A stretch of DNA of 64,000 nucleotides from NCBI GenBank assembly GCA_963971405.1, contig OZ020491.1, positions 15,990,855 through 16,054,854 of the forward strand, read 5' to 3'. The notes below the pieces were generated by a model, which did not search any database, was not told the origin of the DNA, and saw only the letters and a program-made list of their open reading frames with translations. Source of the DNA: Psococerastis gibbosa (taxonomy: Eukaryota > Arthropoda > Insecta > Psocodea > Psocidae). Shown here in pieces: positions 46,228 through 57,495 of this stretch (position 1 is the stretch's first letter; every line of letters begins with the position of its first letter). The position numbers were made by a program, and so were the translations under genes.

Positions 46228-49200
46228 ATGGCAGGGGGTGTACGTCGCTTTTCAATTGATGGACTAGGGCCAGACATTCAAAATGCTTTGATAATAGGCG
46301 TTATCATTGCCAAGCAAGGACTTCGCCAGTTTGTTTCCAAAAAAGGTGAGTAATGTATGAAAAGATTTCATAATATACGTACCTTTCAGCTACCAACGTG
46401 TTTATTTTGATTCGCCATCAATATCAATATTAAACAATACAAAATCGCTATCCCAACGAAATGAACAAATAATAATTCCAACTCTGTAAACGCTGCCTCT
46501 TCATTTGTTATAAATAAATGTTTAAATAATGCTTTGCATACATTTTGTTCATTCATTTATATATACGACACTGTTTTAGACGGACTGGAGCGAGGAGTAT
46601 GGAATATGACGATGCGTGACTCGCCCACCGACACTATTAACGTGACATGGTGGGGGTCAGCAGCGGGAGCGCTTCACTTCAGTAATATGTTTGCCATTGG
46701 TGATGTTGGTAAGTATTATTCCCCTGTCACATACTTAGGCCTATATACTAACTTTGCGTAACATCTATTACATATCATACCCCTGCGACCTATATTAGCA
46801 TATGAAGGCATATATTAAAAAATATGACTACCAAATTTTAAAGTTGATTCGAAGTTTTATCACACTGTTATGTCTGCCACATGAAATATACAATATTACT
46901 CATCAATCAAAGCCAAGCGTTCATTTAGTCCAGTTCTGGTCACAAACTTCAGCGCCCGCGAAAGTTTCACATCCGTCACCTCAGAAACATTCAGAAGACG
47001 CTTCCGAAAGTCCCAAGCCTTTCCCGCCAGAAGCATGGACAATCACACAGGATATGTTCCGCAGTTTCTTCTACTAGTTCACAGAATCGAACATTCACGT
47101 CCTGCTTATAGCAATCGTTTTTGCTAAATCTCCACGTAAAGGACTAAATCAAGTGAGAAGAGTAGTCATGTTCTAATGGTTTTCCTATGTCTGGACAAGT
47201 GCCTAGTGAAGCCCATAATGTTTGCTCGGATCAGAAACTATACTAGCTGCTTCGGCTATGTCCACTGCGCGCCAATATTAATAAAACTTAACCGAAAAGT
47301 AGTTTCAAATGGCTAAGGCTCATTGTTCTGCTTCGATTTCAGTTGAAATAACAAGCCCCAAAGTTCGCTTTGTCCACCCCGGAGATGCCAGTTGCAAGTT
47401 CCGGCCGTCAGTTTCAAGGTTAGTTAATATGAAGGGAGTTAGCATAAATATAGGCCTAGTCGTTTCAAATAATAATGTCTGCAGCTATAATGGCCACTGG
47501 GTGAAAGCTTACAGTATCCGTAATATTAAATGACATATATAAAAATACACCTGTATTGACGTCCAAGTGCAGAATTACATCGATTTACGTTTCAACGCCT
47601 GAATAGTTATACTGCTTGCATATGGAGTCCCATGTTACTAAAATGTGAATTTTTTCTCACAGTCCTTTCACCCTGGAGCTACAAGAACATCAAAGCGATA
47701 TGATACCGCATATAGAGCAAGACACCCACTTGATTCGTGAACTCATGCATATCCCTACCAAACATCCCAGTGACTATTTGAGACTCTCCGATATATCCTG
47801 CTATGGCCAGTCGTTGCGCGGACAAACGGTCAATCTATTAGTCGTCGTGGCTCAAGTGAGCATTTTTAAGCTATATTAGCATTGACTCAAAGTGCCACCC
47901 TGGGGAACTTTGGCCCCTACCTACATCATCAATTCAATATCTTATAGCAGTTAGAATGACTAGATAAGCTGCGGTTAATCGTATAGCTTTTCTAAAGTTA
48001 CAGTATAGGCCTATAGTTGTCATATCCTAGTTGGAGATTTTATTTTTGACTAAAAATGAGTAATGCCTAATTTTCTACATGCCGCACACCCGTACTGTGT
48101 TTAAGGTTACTGCACATCAAACTTCAGCTGCAATTACACTTGTGTGATAGTTTAGTGGAGATATTAAAATGGTTGTGACCATAAAAAAACCAGCGCAGCC
48201 AACACCAATAGTCTGTAATAAAAGCCCTGAAATGGTTTCAATGGTATGTATACATTTTGGCACACACACGGCTGTCTCCTTCATTCTGCATATATCCCTT
48301 CCCGTTTGCGCCCTTCGTTGGAGTATAATAAATAGGCTATATCACTGATTGCAGCTTGGTGCTATCAAGACTATCACCACCCGTCGAGATTCAGGATTGG
48401 GGTCTTCTACAGTGTGTCGTGACATCGTTGTTCTTGATCAGTCGGCCAGAGATTTCAGGGTTACTGTGTGGAATGAAGATATCCTGCATTGGTCTGATAG
48501 TTGGCAGGCTTCAGAAACTGGTAAGATGGTATAATTTATGTACATAATTTATTACCCGAAATTAGAGAAATATGAAAAATCTGGTCTTTGCGAGATTCAA
48601 ACCGACGATCTATGCCTTGCCGGGGCGTCGTGTTACCGCAAAGCCCGCGCCCAGTACATACTTGACTCGGTCCTCTATAGTTAGATAGTTGTGTAGACGG
48701 CTAATCTGTCTAACAATACGTTCTAGTTTCTAGTCAAAGAGGATGATATTTAGGATCGAGTCAAGTCTGTACTGGGTGGGCTTGTGGTGTAGTGGTAACT
48801 GGTTGCCTGGGCAAGACATAGATATGAATCCCGCCAATTCCAATTTATTTTTTCTCTACTTTCTGTTATAACGAGGAGGCTGCCTCTTCAGTCTAAGTCA
48901 ATTTAATGAAAGAAACCGATATAATGTAATTTAATAAATCAATATAAAACTCCCGAAATTAAGTTGTAAGGAAAATTGGCATGAATGCAGCTGCAGAAGA
49001 TGAGACACTGGATAAATTGCAATTCTGAAAGATTTTACTTTATAATTTCTTGTTGATTAGGCCTACTTGATTGTATAATTAGCAGAAATATTGATTTATT
49101 TACTTATTTACTTATTTATTTATGAGCTTGATATCGAAACCCAGAATAAAAGAAAACGCTTTGAAGTTCACAACTTCATAAGAACACTGATGTATGTCAA

Positions 49201-52200
49201 TTGTTGTTATGCCTTGCATCCAATGCAACAAGCTAACACAAAATGGTGCAAGGAATATTTTTATAGTGTTGCACAGGGTCAAAACATTCCATGTCCATAC
49301 TTTTCTCATTTTGCGTGGACTATACACCTCTGTTGTTTATTTTTGTAGTGTTATTCCTGGCTGACGTGCGTATCGAGATGTCCGCGTTCCATCGGGCCGT
49401 GACAGCATCAACATGCTCCTCCACTGTGATCACGGAGAACCCTGATATGCCGGAGACGGAAACCCTGCGAGCCTACGCAAGGACCGTCCCAGTGCAGCCG
49501 CTGGCACTACTAGACCATCTTTCCAATTCTGTTATCGATGGTAATATTCCGACTGCTATACCTTATTTTTTTAAGAAATGCGTGTTTTAAAGTACAGCGA
49601 GACTCGCCAACAAAGCCCCACATATCGGTTATTTAAACGTCTTTATCGTCAAAAGAAACACAGCTGTAGCCTAAATTCTGTCGATGGCTTGAAGGGTAAT
49701 AATAATCAGATAGATTCCAGTGTATTGTCTAAAAGGATTGTATTTGTAATTGTATACAATTTCAATTACTGCGATAAGGTGTTCAACCAAACGTTTTAAA
49801 AAAATAGAATGGTTTGACTCCTATTCTATCAACCATTAAATATATTTTTTAAGCTTAATTTACATAACCAATTTTATGCAGGCTGACCGGCTAAAATCTT
49901 GAATTGCAGTCTAACATCCTAACTGAGTCAACTGAGTGTCACTTAAGTGTAAGAGAGGGCTTCATAGCCCTAACTCCGCTAGGTTGGCTTACTAATAGAA
50001 CAAAAAGGTCAATATTAATTTATTTTATTTATTAACTATGGGGACATGTGGTGAATTTTTACATAAAGTATAGTAAAATAAATGTATTTCAAAAAATTTT
50101 CCTTCGTAATACATAAATAAACAAATAGAGCCCGTTAGGCTAGGCCCGTGATGGGCCCCTAAACAGTTTGCACCACAAACAATATTTAAATACACTAATG
50201 TAACAATATACTAATTTATGTTTAAATCATATAAAAATCACAGGAAAAAAAATATTAGTAAGAAGAAAGAAAGAAAAAATAATATTAAAAATGGTAGGTT
50301 AGTACAATATGTGTAAGAAGTAGATAGCTTAAATTAAATTAACAGCTTGAGCAAAAACTGGGACTGTCATTCGGCTAATTGGGTGAAGATGTATATTTTT
50401 TATGTTGCGATCGAAAAGTTTAATATTGTGCAGATGTTTAATTGATTCTGTGAGACTGTTTTATGGGGAAATGGATCTAATATACATATGTGTGATGTTT
50501 GAAAAAGGGATGTTTTTGGGGCAAAACTGCAACACTGTAAAAATAATGCTATGCAATCGTGCAGAATACTCCCTGAGCAAGTTCCTACTTTATGTATTAG
50601 CAGACACAGTATTATTTATACTGTGCTGGGAATTATTTACATGCGCATGGAACATAATTATCAGCATTGACTCGCTAACCAAAGTACTTAATCTTATTCT
50701 TTCAGCTTCGAAAATTGACAATATCATGTCGACGGGACAACTTTTAGATAAAGCCAGTAAGGGCGACGTGCCAGGAGGCCAGTTCGGTGCACTTTTGTAC
50801 GCTCACGTCACTAGGTTTGACCTAGATGGATTAGAGCGCATCATAAACTACAAATGGTACCTATTCAAATCTTCTTAAATCTTTAAACATAATTTAGGCA
50901 AATTAGGTCTATTATTATTTATTGCTTTCCTCTTTATACGTAGGCTAGTATAAGGAAAGCTTTGTGATGGACGAAATCGATCGATTTCAGTGGATTTATA
51001 CGTTTTGAGCTATGGTCCCAGGTACCCAAAAAAGTGTTTTTTACGAAACGTCTGTAGGTCGGGCAGTCTGTTCGTCGATTTGCGGGCAAACTACCCGGTG
51101 GATTCGGATGAAATTTGACATGTAGGTTAACAAAAATCATATACCTCGGGACTATTTTTGGGCTAACTCAATTTTGGGGGGTTTTACCACTAAAAACTTG
51201 CAAAAAAAAGGTTAAAAAGTTATTTCTCAAAACGACTCCAACGATTTTTTTTTAAATTCACATAGCCTATATTGTAGTTGTTATCCAATGTAAACAACAC
51301 GCAAAGGGTCGCTTGCCCCTTGATAGTTTGCTTCTGGGGGTAAAAAAATTATAATAAAAAGGCTCAATCTATTCTATTTTATTATAGTTTTTTTAATGGC
51401 GTTTGCAAGTTGCCCCTAGCTTTTACGCCCGCCGCGTATATTTTTCTCTAGTTATATTTGGGTCATCAATCCAGAGGAGGATATAAACTTGAAGACTGCA
51501 GTCGTTTTATTTTCACTGTCGCTAAGAAGATCTGCAAGTGACATTTGGGGTGGCCATGTGCGGTGTTGAGCGAGGAGGTGACAGTCAAGCAGTATATGTG
51601 CTTGACTGTGACCTCATCCCTGCAACTGCACAGCGATGAGGGAGCGCCTGCCATTATGTGGCCATGGGTAAGCCCTGTGTGGCCAATTCTGAGCCGAGCC
51701 AAAACCACTTCTTCCCTTCTATGTTCTCTATTGTCGTTAGATTATACTACTTAACATAATGTTTTCGCTTCAGTATGGAGTGTGGATCGACGCAGGATGT
51801 TAGCGACAAATGCAGAAGTGCGGGCTGTACAAACGTGGAGGACCCCGTGCCCGTGTTCAACCTGAGACTTGACCTAACTGACCACCGAGGCACCGTCACC
51901 TGTCGCCTGTCCGGCAGCCGGGCCGCTCACCTCCTTGGTTGCACGGTAAACGCATAAATCTAATATTAGAGTTTTTATGTTTATATAGCCTAGGCTAGAG
52001 TGTGGCAAGCCCAACCAGCAGGCAACCGACCAAAGGGGCGACCTAGGAAGAGATGGTCGGACCAACTCTCCGAGGATCTGAGAGCCTGCAGCATCCATTT
52101 TGACGCATGGAGGGAATCGTGCGCTTTGGAGGAGCTTGGTGCGACAGGCGAGAGGTCCTCACGGGCCGATGGAGCCACCTTAAGAAGAAGAGCCTAATTA

Positions 52201-53035
52201 CAAATTACACTGACTTGACACTATATATATATGGAACGCCAGTCAGTGGGAGAAATGCTGGAGGCTGGTGTAGGCCTAAGTCAGTTGACACTTTTACATG
52301 GAAACTGACATTCAGGGGCGAGCGGTGCCCTTGGAGCAAAATATGTTTTAGATTTCATTGAAATTGATTATAAAATGTGGCGAAAAGAGCGATAAAAATA
52401 ACTTCAAAGGTACTGAGAAAGGAAAAGTGAAGTGAGTGAAGGCTATTGTGGTCACCCTTGGACGTGACACTTATAATGTAGCCTAATGGCATTTTCTACG
52501 CAATAAGTTATAAAATTGCAGTTTAGTTCTATATTTTAAACGTAGCATTTTAAGAGGAAGCTGGCCATTGACTTTGGCCAACCTCAAAAACTTTAAGATA
52601 TATTGCATGCTTGCAGTGCAGATTCAAACATAAACATTGACAAATGAACAGTCCGAAACTCCGAAATTGCCAATGTAATACCCACATTAAATAGGCTAGT
52701 CGCATTTTTACACTAGTGTTTTTTTTAAATTTGGGTGGCTTAGCCACCCCCAGACCCCACTAATTTCGCCAACGGTATTTGAGGAGAAGTATATAGTAGC
52801 ATAAAGTGTAGCCAATGATGTTATAGCTGTCTCTTTTGTTGTACAGGAAGACGTATTTCTAACGCAGGATCAGGAATGGCGTACTGCTTTGAAGTGGCGT
52901 CTGCTGCTGAGAAGGTGTGAAGCTCGCGTCATAGTTCTCTGCACCAAGGCGAACCGTCCAGCGCCTCTCATCTCCCTCATCACCTGCACTATTGCAGACC
53001 CTCAAACGGTTTCAGCCAAACTGCCGATCTACTAA
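46228..53035 (+). CDS. MEIOB: MEIOB (hold'em-like), meiosis-specific OB-domain ssDNA-binding protein (9 coding exons, 461 aa)
   Basis: MEIOB is an RPA1-like protein that binds single-stranded DNA with SPATA22 during meiotic recombination. The mammalian protein has also been reported to have 3'-5' exonuclease activity. Coding exons: 46228-46345, 46580-46708, 47343-47418, 47663-47855, 48355-48520, 49349-49540, 50706-50856, 51774-51945, 52847-53035. All are GT-AG with matching phases (1386 nt, stop TAA at 53033-53035). The first OB fold is at about 15-115 (NALIIGVIIAKQGLRQF, NMTMRDSPTDTINVTWWGSA). The second is at about 160-300 (LMHIPTKHPSDYLRLSDISC, FRVTVWNEDI, VLFLADVRIEMSAF). The third is at about 315-450 (GALLYAHVTRFDLDGLERII, LRLDLTDHRGTVTCRLSG). 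Within the third, a zinc-ribbon-like set is C342, C345, C355 and C360. The match to vertebrate MEIOB is co-linear over the whole length. Expression is expected in the germ line, by family knowledge. Confidence 0.93.
48567..48935 (+). repeat. Pair of inverted tRNA-like SINE fragments, MEIOB intron 5
   Basis: On the minus strand, 48567-48680 has GCATAGATCGTCGGTTTGAA. On the plus strand, 48767-48935 has TGTGGTGTAGTGGTAACTGG and then AGATATGAATCCCGCC, followed by the tail CTGCCTCTTCAGTCTAAGTC. The two are head to head and could form a hairpin. Neither gives a full tRNA. Confidence 0.5.
49190..49322. mobile_element. Palindromic MITE family C, copy 2 (left half truncated), MEIOB intron 5
   Basis: It begins with GTTATGCCTTGCATCCAATG and ends with CATTTTGCGTGGACTA, matching the right half and centre of 37312-37512. 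It stops 26 bp before MEIOB exon 6. Confidence 0.65.
49930..50012 (+). mobile_element. tRNA-derived SINE family 1, 3' tail fragment (MEIOB intron 6)
   Basis: AGAGGGCTTCATAGCCCTAA followed by CTCCGCTAGGTTGGCTTACT and AATAGAACAAAAA matches the tail of the copies at 11731 and 57201. The tRNA-like head is absent. Confidence 0.55.
50926..51365 (+). repeat. Dispersed repeat family A, copy (MEIOB intron 7)
   Basis: GCTTTCCTCTTTATACGTAG, GAAAGCTTTGTGATGG, TTTTACGAAACGTCTG, CGATTTGCGGGCAAACTACC and TTTGGGCTAACTCAATTTTG follow in the family order. The far terminal repeat is not clear. Confidence 0.6.
51466..51708 (-). mobile_element. LINE ORF2 C-terminal remnant, antisense in MEIOB intron 7
   Basis: The minus strand encodes LARLRIGHTGLTHGHIM and then a CSC...VTVKHI stretch. 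This is the well-known RLRIGHT...C..C...VEHIL motif of the region after the reverse transcriptase in jockey/R1/I-type elements. It is out of frame and truncated on both sides. Confidence 0.65.
51997..52200 (+). mobile_element. LINE reverse-transcriptase C-terminal remnant, MEIOB intron 8
   Basis: The + strand encodes a run with NRPKGRPRKRWSDQLSEDLR and then DAWRES. This is the usual GxRPRGRPxxRWxDxxxxDL...W end of LINE ORF2 proteins. It begins 52 bp after MEIOB exon 8, in the same orientation, and is non-functional. Confidence 0.65.
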
Positions 53036-53200
53036 TATTGGTAACCGAAGTGTTATATATTTAAGAGGATATGTTTTGACTAATGCGTGACAATTTGGTG
53101 CCTACAACAGTATAGCAACAAGGTCAACAAAATCACTGAAATTTTCGTAATATAGATTAGAAAGTTGGCGGAAGTGCAATGCCATGAGATGGTGGTAATC
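53036..53200 (+). other. MEIOB 3' flank
   Basis: This is the likely 3' UTR of MEIOB. I see no canonical AATAAA in the first 150 bp, so the transcript end cannot be placed. Confidence 0.35.
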
Positions 53201-53415
53201 AGTTTCCGGGCCCTCCTACAACAGCACTGCATTTCCCTTCCATTCAACTTTGCGCTGCGGTCATTCGACTCATCTCACTGGTGGTTCCTGTCATGCGGAT
53301 TTGGGAAATGTGCCCCAGGGTTCGGTGCTGGGTACCCTACTATTCCTTGTTGCCATCTTAGCTGCCGGCGTCAGTACTGTACCCTTTGTGCAAATGACGC
53401 CTAGTACTTATAAAA
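53200..53415 (+). mobile_element. Degenerate reverse-transcriptase fragment
   Basis: In one frame it reads [18 protein letters not shown], the conserved RT motif before the catalytic box. Nearby FVQMTP stands where FADDTT would be expected. The active-site residues are lost and the frame is broken, so this is a dead relic. Confidence 0.6.
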
Positions 53416-54100
53416 AGGGCTCAGCAGACGTAAATAGTTACTCGATCGTCGTACCATACTACATTAGTTCCTTACGCTTACGATGGTGATAAGGAAGAAT
53501 TGAAGGAGTCCACTTCCTTGATCCCATACTACCATTTTTATTGCATCTGATCAGTATCAAGTTATCGATGTTTGATGCCAAAACTTAGCTAGATTGCTCA
53601 ACCTTTCACACGACCCACTGTATAATTTTATTTATCACAATTAGGTTCAGTAGGCTACCATTGCATATTATTGATTACACTGCAATGCCCCGTGGTATTA
53701 TGTAGTATTGCCATCTTTGGAGATGTCCGGACATAAAACTCCTCATGGGGCTCCCACAACGATATTCATTGCTTATCCACGGCTAACAACTCCTCGTAAT
53801 GCGTATTCCAAATATAAGCAGATCACTTAGATCGGTGCAAACGTGCTGGACCTCGTAGGCCGAAGGTAGGCCGCTTTGCTAGTTTTTATGCTTTTTTTAC
53901 AGTCAAACACATTTTTACAGTTAGGAATTGTCCACGGTATGGTCAGGAAACGGAAAGCTCAGGTTCGAGGCTCGATACAAAAGGAAAAATAGTCCACCTG
54001 ACCTGCGTCTATCTAACCCTATAGGCCTAGTGGGTACGTTACCTTTATGGGTGTAGGGTAAAAACGCGGTTGCCGGACATGCATCGTATGTCTCATATAC

Positions 54101-54308
54101 GGCGGCTATTCCACCTGCGAATTTACTTCATTTGTGATTTGAGATTTTTGTTTGCTTTGTTTTAAGGAGATTATTATGTGGATACTTATCTATTATAACT
54201 TAATTTATAATAGATAAGTTAAGTATCTACAGAGTCTCCTTAAAACAAAACAAACAAAAAATCTCAAATCACAAATCACAAAGGAAATTTGCCGGTGTAA
54301 TTGCCGCC
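54101..54308. mobile_element. 208-bp palindromic MITE with TAC target duplication
   Basis: The ends GGCGGCTATTCCACC and GGTGTAATTGCCGCC are inverted with one or two changes, flanked by TAC on both sides (54098-54100 and 54309-54311). The arms carry TTTTAAGGAGATTATTATG and its complement. It belongs with the elements at 43244 and 33014. Confidence 0.75.
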
Positions 54309-55035
54309 TACTCTGAGCATCAATGTTGACAAATTATGATGGTACAATACCTTTAGAGTTGCCAACCGTACTATATTATATAGTATTGTGCTATATTTTG
54401 GACCAAAGTAGGCCTACTATCAACTATATTCAATTCTAAACTTGGCCAAATGTAATATATTTTACAACTGGAATAATTATAATGTCAAAATAATAAAAAT
54501 ATTTATTTATATATTTTGGAAGCTGGCGTGAAGCCGACCGCAGTGCACGCTTTTCCCCTATATGAGGTTCTGTAGGGACAGTTTTGGTCACTAGGTTCGC
54601 TGACGACAAACCGATATCCATATTATTCAAAATGGCCGCCGTTTGCATGTGAAAACTAAGCTCATAGCATCTAATTAATTCTTTTAATATTTTTTATAAT
54701 ATTTTTACTATGCCTGGACCTTATTTCGCTGCATATAATTTAATATATATATTCTCCATGATTTGTAGAAAAATATCACTTTAAGATAATACGTACCGGT
54801 AATTAAAAATCATTTTAAAATATTATTGAAGCTTATGGAAAAATCAACGCTTTGATATCATTGCAACTGGTGCTGCCATCTACAAAATGACGTCACAAAT
54901 GAACCTCATAGACGCGCCAGATTATAGAGATCTTCTGAATCAGACTCCGTGGTTTTGCACCGATCGATCCATTCATCAAGCCCAGCGGACCAGAGCAGGT
55001 TCAAAGCTGCAGATAACTTGGTCTAGTGTACAGTG

Positions 55036-55150
55036 CCGGTAGGGAACATGGTAGGACTTGTCCTGGTCACCTCCGAACTAATCGTGTGACTTCACTGTGT
55101 TTCCCAAGTGGTTCGGATTCCACTATAATCAGGAGGTCCACTGTCCTATG
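55036..55150 (-). repeat. Dispersed repeat family B, partial copy 3
   Basis: GGTAGGGAACATGGTAGGAC, CTGGTCACCTCCGAACTAAT, CCCAAGTGGTTCGGATTCC and AATCAGGAGGTCCACTGTC match 41690-41830. It is truncated on both sides. Confidence 0.6.
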
Positions 55151-55254
55151 GGCTGGCGTAGGACAGTCAAGTCGTGGTCGCTCTATGGGCCCAAATATGA
55201 GGCTTAAGTCGCTAATAACCCGACGAAAACAACTACTACTACTATAGGGAGTAT

Positions 55255-56650
55255 TCAAGGTGGAAACAGCAGCTCAAAGCTGCTAAGAGTAAAGGGAAAT
55301 ATTCTTTTAATTTTTTTAAATTACCAAAAACGTAAACTTTAGCTATACGTGTGTTAAATTTGTTGTTTACTTAAATTTTGAATAATATACCTATATATTT
55401 TGCCGACTAATACTATATTTAGCTTAAAGAAGAGAATGAAAATGAACTTCAACATGTTAGTTCTTCGCTGAGTTAATTAAATAATAAGAAAACCAAAAAT
55501 TAAAAATGCCCTATGATAATGTGTATGAAGTGGCCCGTAGTAAATTTTAAAAAATAACTACCGATTAATCCATGGGTGATCAATCTTTCACATCCTCTTA
55601 ATGTGCGGGTCTGTATTATCATACTAATGTCGTATTTTGATGAGTATTTTTAAGTTGGTTTGATATTTTTAATCTAAGTCGTATGTCTATTTCAATTTGA
55701 CGGTGTCAAGCATATAGCCTAGGAAATTTAGACAAATCCTAGATAAAGTAGGCTACAATATGTTAATTGCCAGTTTACAGTTATTGTATTTTCTAATATG
55801 TGAGAAAACAATCGAACACCTTCGCAGTTGTGTTATGAGTTTGATTGGATTTCGCCTATATAGCATTGTATATACAGTATATAGAGGGTGCTCAACCCCT
55901 TTTCTTGAAAGGTGACTTTTGAAGTCATTTTTCCTCTATTTTAATTTTTTTACTTCTACCTATTAAGGGCATTGGATAAATTTTCTATTTCTAATCCACA
56001 ACTGTGAACTGCGAGCTGGAGTGAGGGTCGTTGCCGTATGGTCCGCTCAACATAACATAACATGGTTCAATGGACGAACAGTCAGTAGAAATACCTAACT
56101 ACACTGGCTCTAAAATTGGGGGTTAACCAGACGTCCAGATCGTTTCATCGACATTAAATGTCAAATTTTGACTCTGTCCAGGGACCAGGCTCCCTAGGCA
56201 GGGGCTCTGGTTCGCCCTGCAGGATCTATGGGACTGGGTAGCTTTTTGACCGCCCCTTGCGATCAGCTGAGCGGATGAATCGATAGGCCGCCGGCGACGC
56301 AGACAAGCTTGCGAGTAGTCGCTTTGGGGTTCCCACTGTGCGCGCTTACATCTCATCCATTCCGTCCTGCACGACTCGTGCTTTTTGTTTTGATTTTGGC
56401 CCAGCTGTTTTGGAATTTTTTCGGACAAGGTTTTTTATACCAAACTTATCGCGTAGGGGTGTAAGGAAGGCTCTGGATTTTTTCGCTATTCTCATGTAAG
56501 TGTGAAAACTATCACGTGCTGTTTGTTTGTTTTGATTGACACAATATCACTTTATTATTATAGGCTACACTTTGTAAGTTACTGTGCATATTCGCGCCTT
56601 GCTGTTAATAGTAGGTTGAAACCACCATGTTCCCTATCACTCTCTTCGGT
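55255..56650 (+). other. Intergenic DNA, no supported gene
   Basis: This is AT-rich DNA with a short GC-richer island near 56160-56350. Reading frames across the island show no family similarity. I cannot assign any element. Confidence 0.4.
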
Positions 56651-56654
56651 ATTT

Positions 56655-57065
56655 TTGCTTTCCTCTTTATAGGCTACGTTATTATAAGAAACGCTTTTTT
56701 AAGGTCGAAATTTTCGATTTCGAGATTTCAGCAATGGATTTACACGTTTTGAGGTTCCATGAACCAAAAAGTGGTTTTTATGAACTGTCTGTCAGTCTAT
56801 CTGTTCGTCAATTTGTGGCCCACCTATCTACTCGGTGGATTTTTCTGAAATTTGGAAATTTTTTGGGACCATTTTTTATATTTTGGGCTAACTCTATTTT
56901 GGGGGTTTTACCCTCGAAAAACTTCAAATAAACGGCTGAAACAATTCTCAACGGCCCCAACGATATCAATTATTGGAGTAGTTCTTAACATAGAAAAGAC
57001 CCATCCAATAACTGTCGATTGCCCCATGATAGTTTGGTTCGGGGACAAAAATAAATAAAATAATG
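56655..57065 (+). repeat. Dispersed repeat family A, copy
   Basis: GCTTTCCTCTTTATAGGC, AAATTTTCGATTTCGAGATT, GGATTTACACGTTTTGAGG, CTACTCGGTGGATTTTTCTG and GGGCTAACTCTATTTTGGGG follow in the same order as 50926. It is followed within about 140 bp by a SINE family 1 copy. Confidence 0.6.
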
Positions 57066-57200
57066 ACTCAATTTTCATGAAAACCTTTTTGAAACACAGG
57101 AGTGTTTTGTGTGTTAATGTTGTGGTCGCGAAAATAATAAAATATTTTTTATTTTTGTTTAGGTAGGTATGTACATAATAAATACGGTAAATAAATATTG

Positions 57201-57393
57201 ACTTTTTTGTTCTATTACTAAGCCAACCTAGCGGAGTTAGGGCTATAAAGCCCTCTTTTACACTCAACTATGAAAGCTCGGGACCGCCTGCTTTACATGC
57301 CCTCCGAAACAGAAAATGTATTAAGTGTGGGACTCGAGCCAACAACCTTTCGGGTGAAAGTCAGAGTCTGTACCACTAATCTACATGTCCTAT
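57201..57393 (-). mobile_element. tRNA-derived SINE family 1, complete-looking copy
   Basis: Read on the minus strand it starts at a tRNA-like head (TAGTGGTACAGACTCTGAC, box B GGCTCGAGTCCC), passes GGAGGGCATGTAAAGCAGG and ends in TAGCCCTAACTCCGCTAGG and a T/A-rich tail. This copy joins the head seen at 20312 with the tail seen at 49930, which defines the family length as about 190-200 bp. Confidence 0.65.
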
Positions 57394-57424
57394 GTATGTA
57401 CATAACATAGGTAGCATATATAGA

Positions 57425-57495
57425 GGAAAAACGGGGTCTGCGCTTGCATGGAATCTCCCTACACCTGATCGGCTCGAGCCGAAAGGGATTGTTTT
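57425..57495 (+). repeat. Dispersed repeat family D, copy 3
   Basis: CGGGGTCTGCGCTTGCATGG, AATCTCCCTACACCTGATCGG and GAGCCGAAAGGGATTG parallel 40051 and 40866. Confidence 0.5.

Noticed and set aside
50402-50878. 158-codon open frame in MEIOB intron 6/exon 7
   Set aside because: Only its last third (from 50706) is coding, as exon 7; the upstream part is intron with no similarity to MEIOB.
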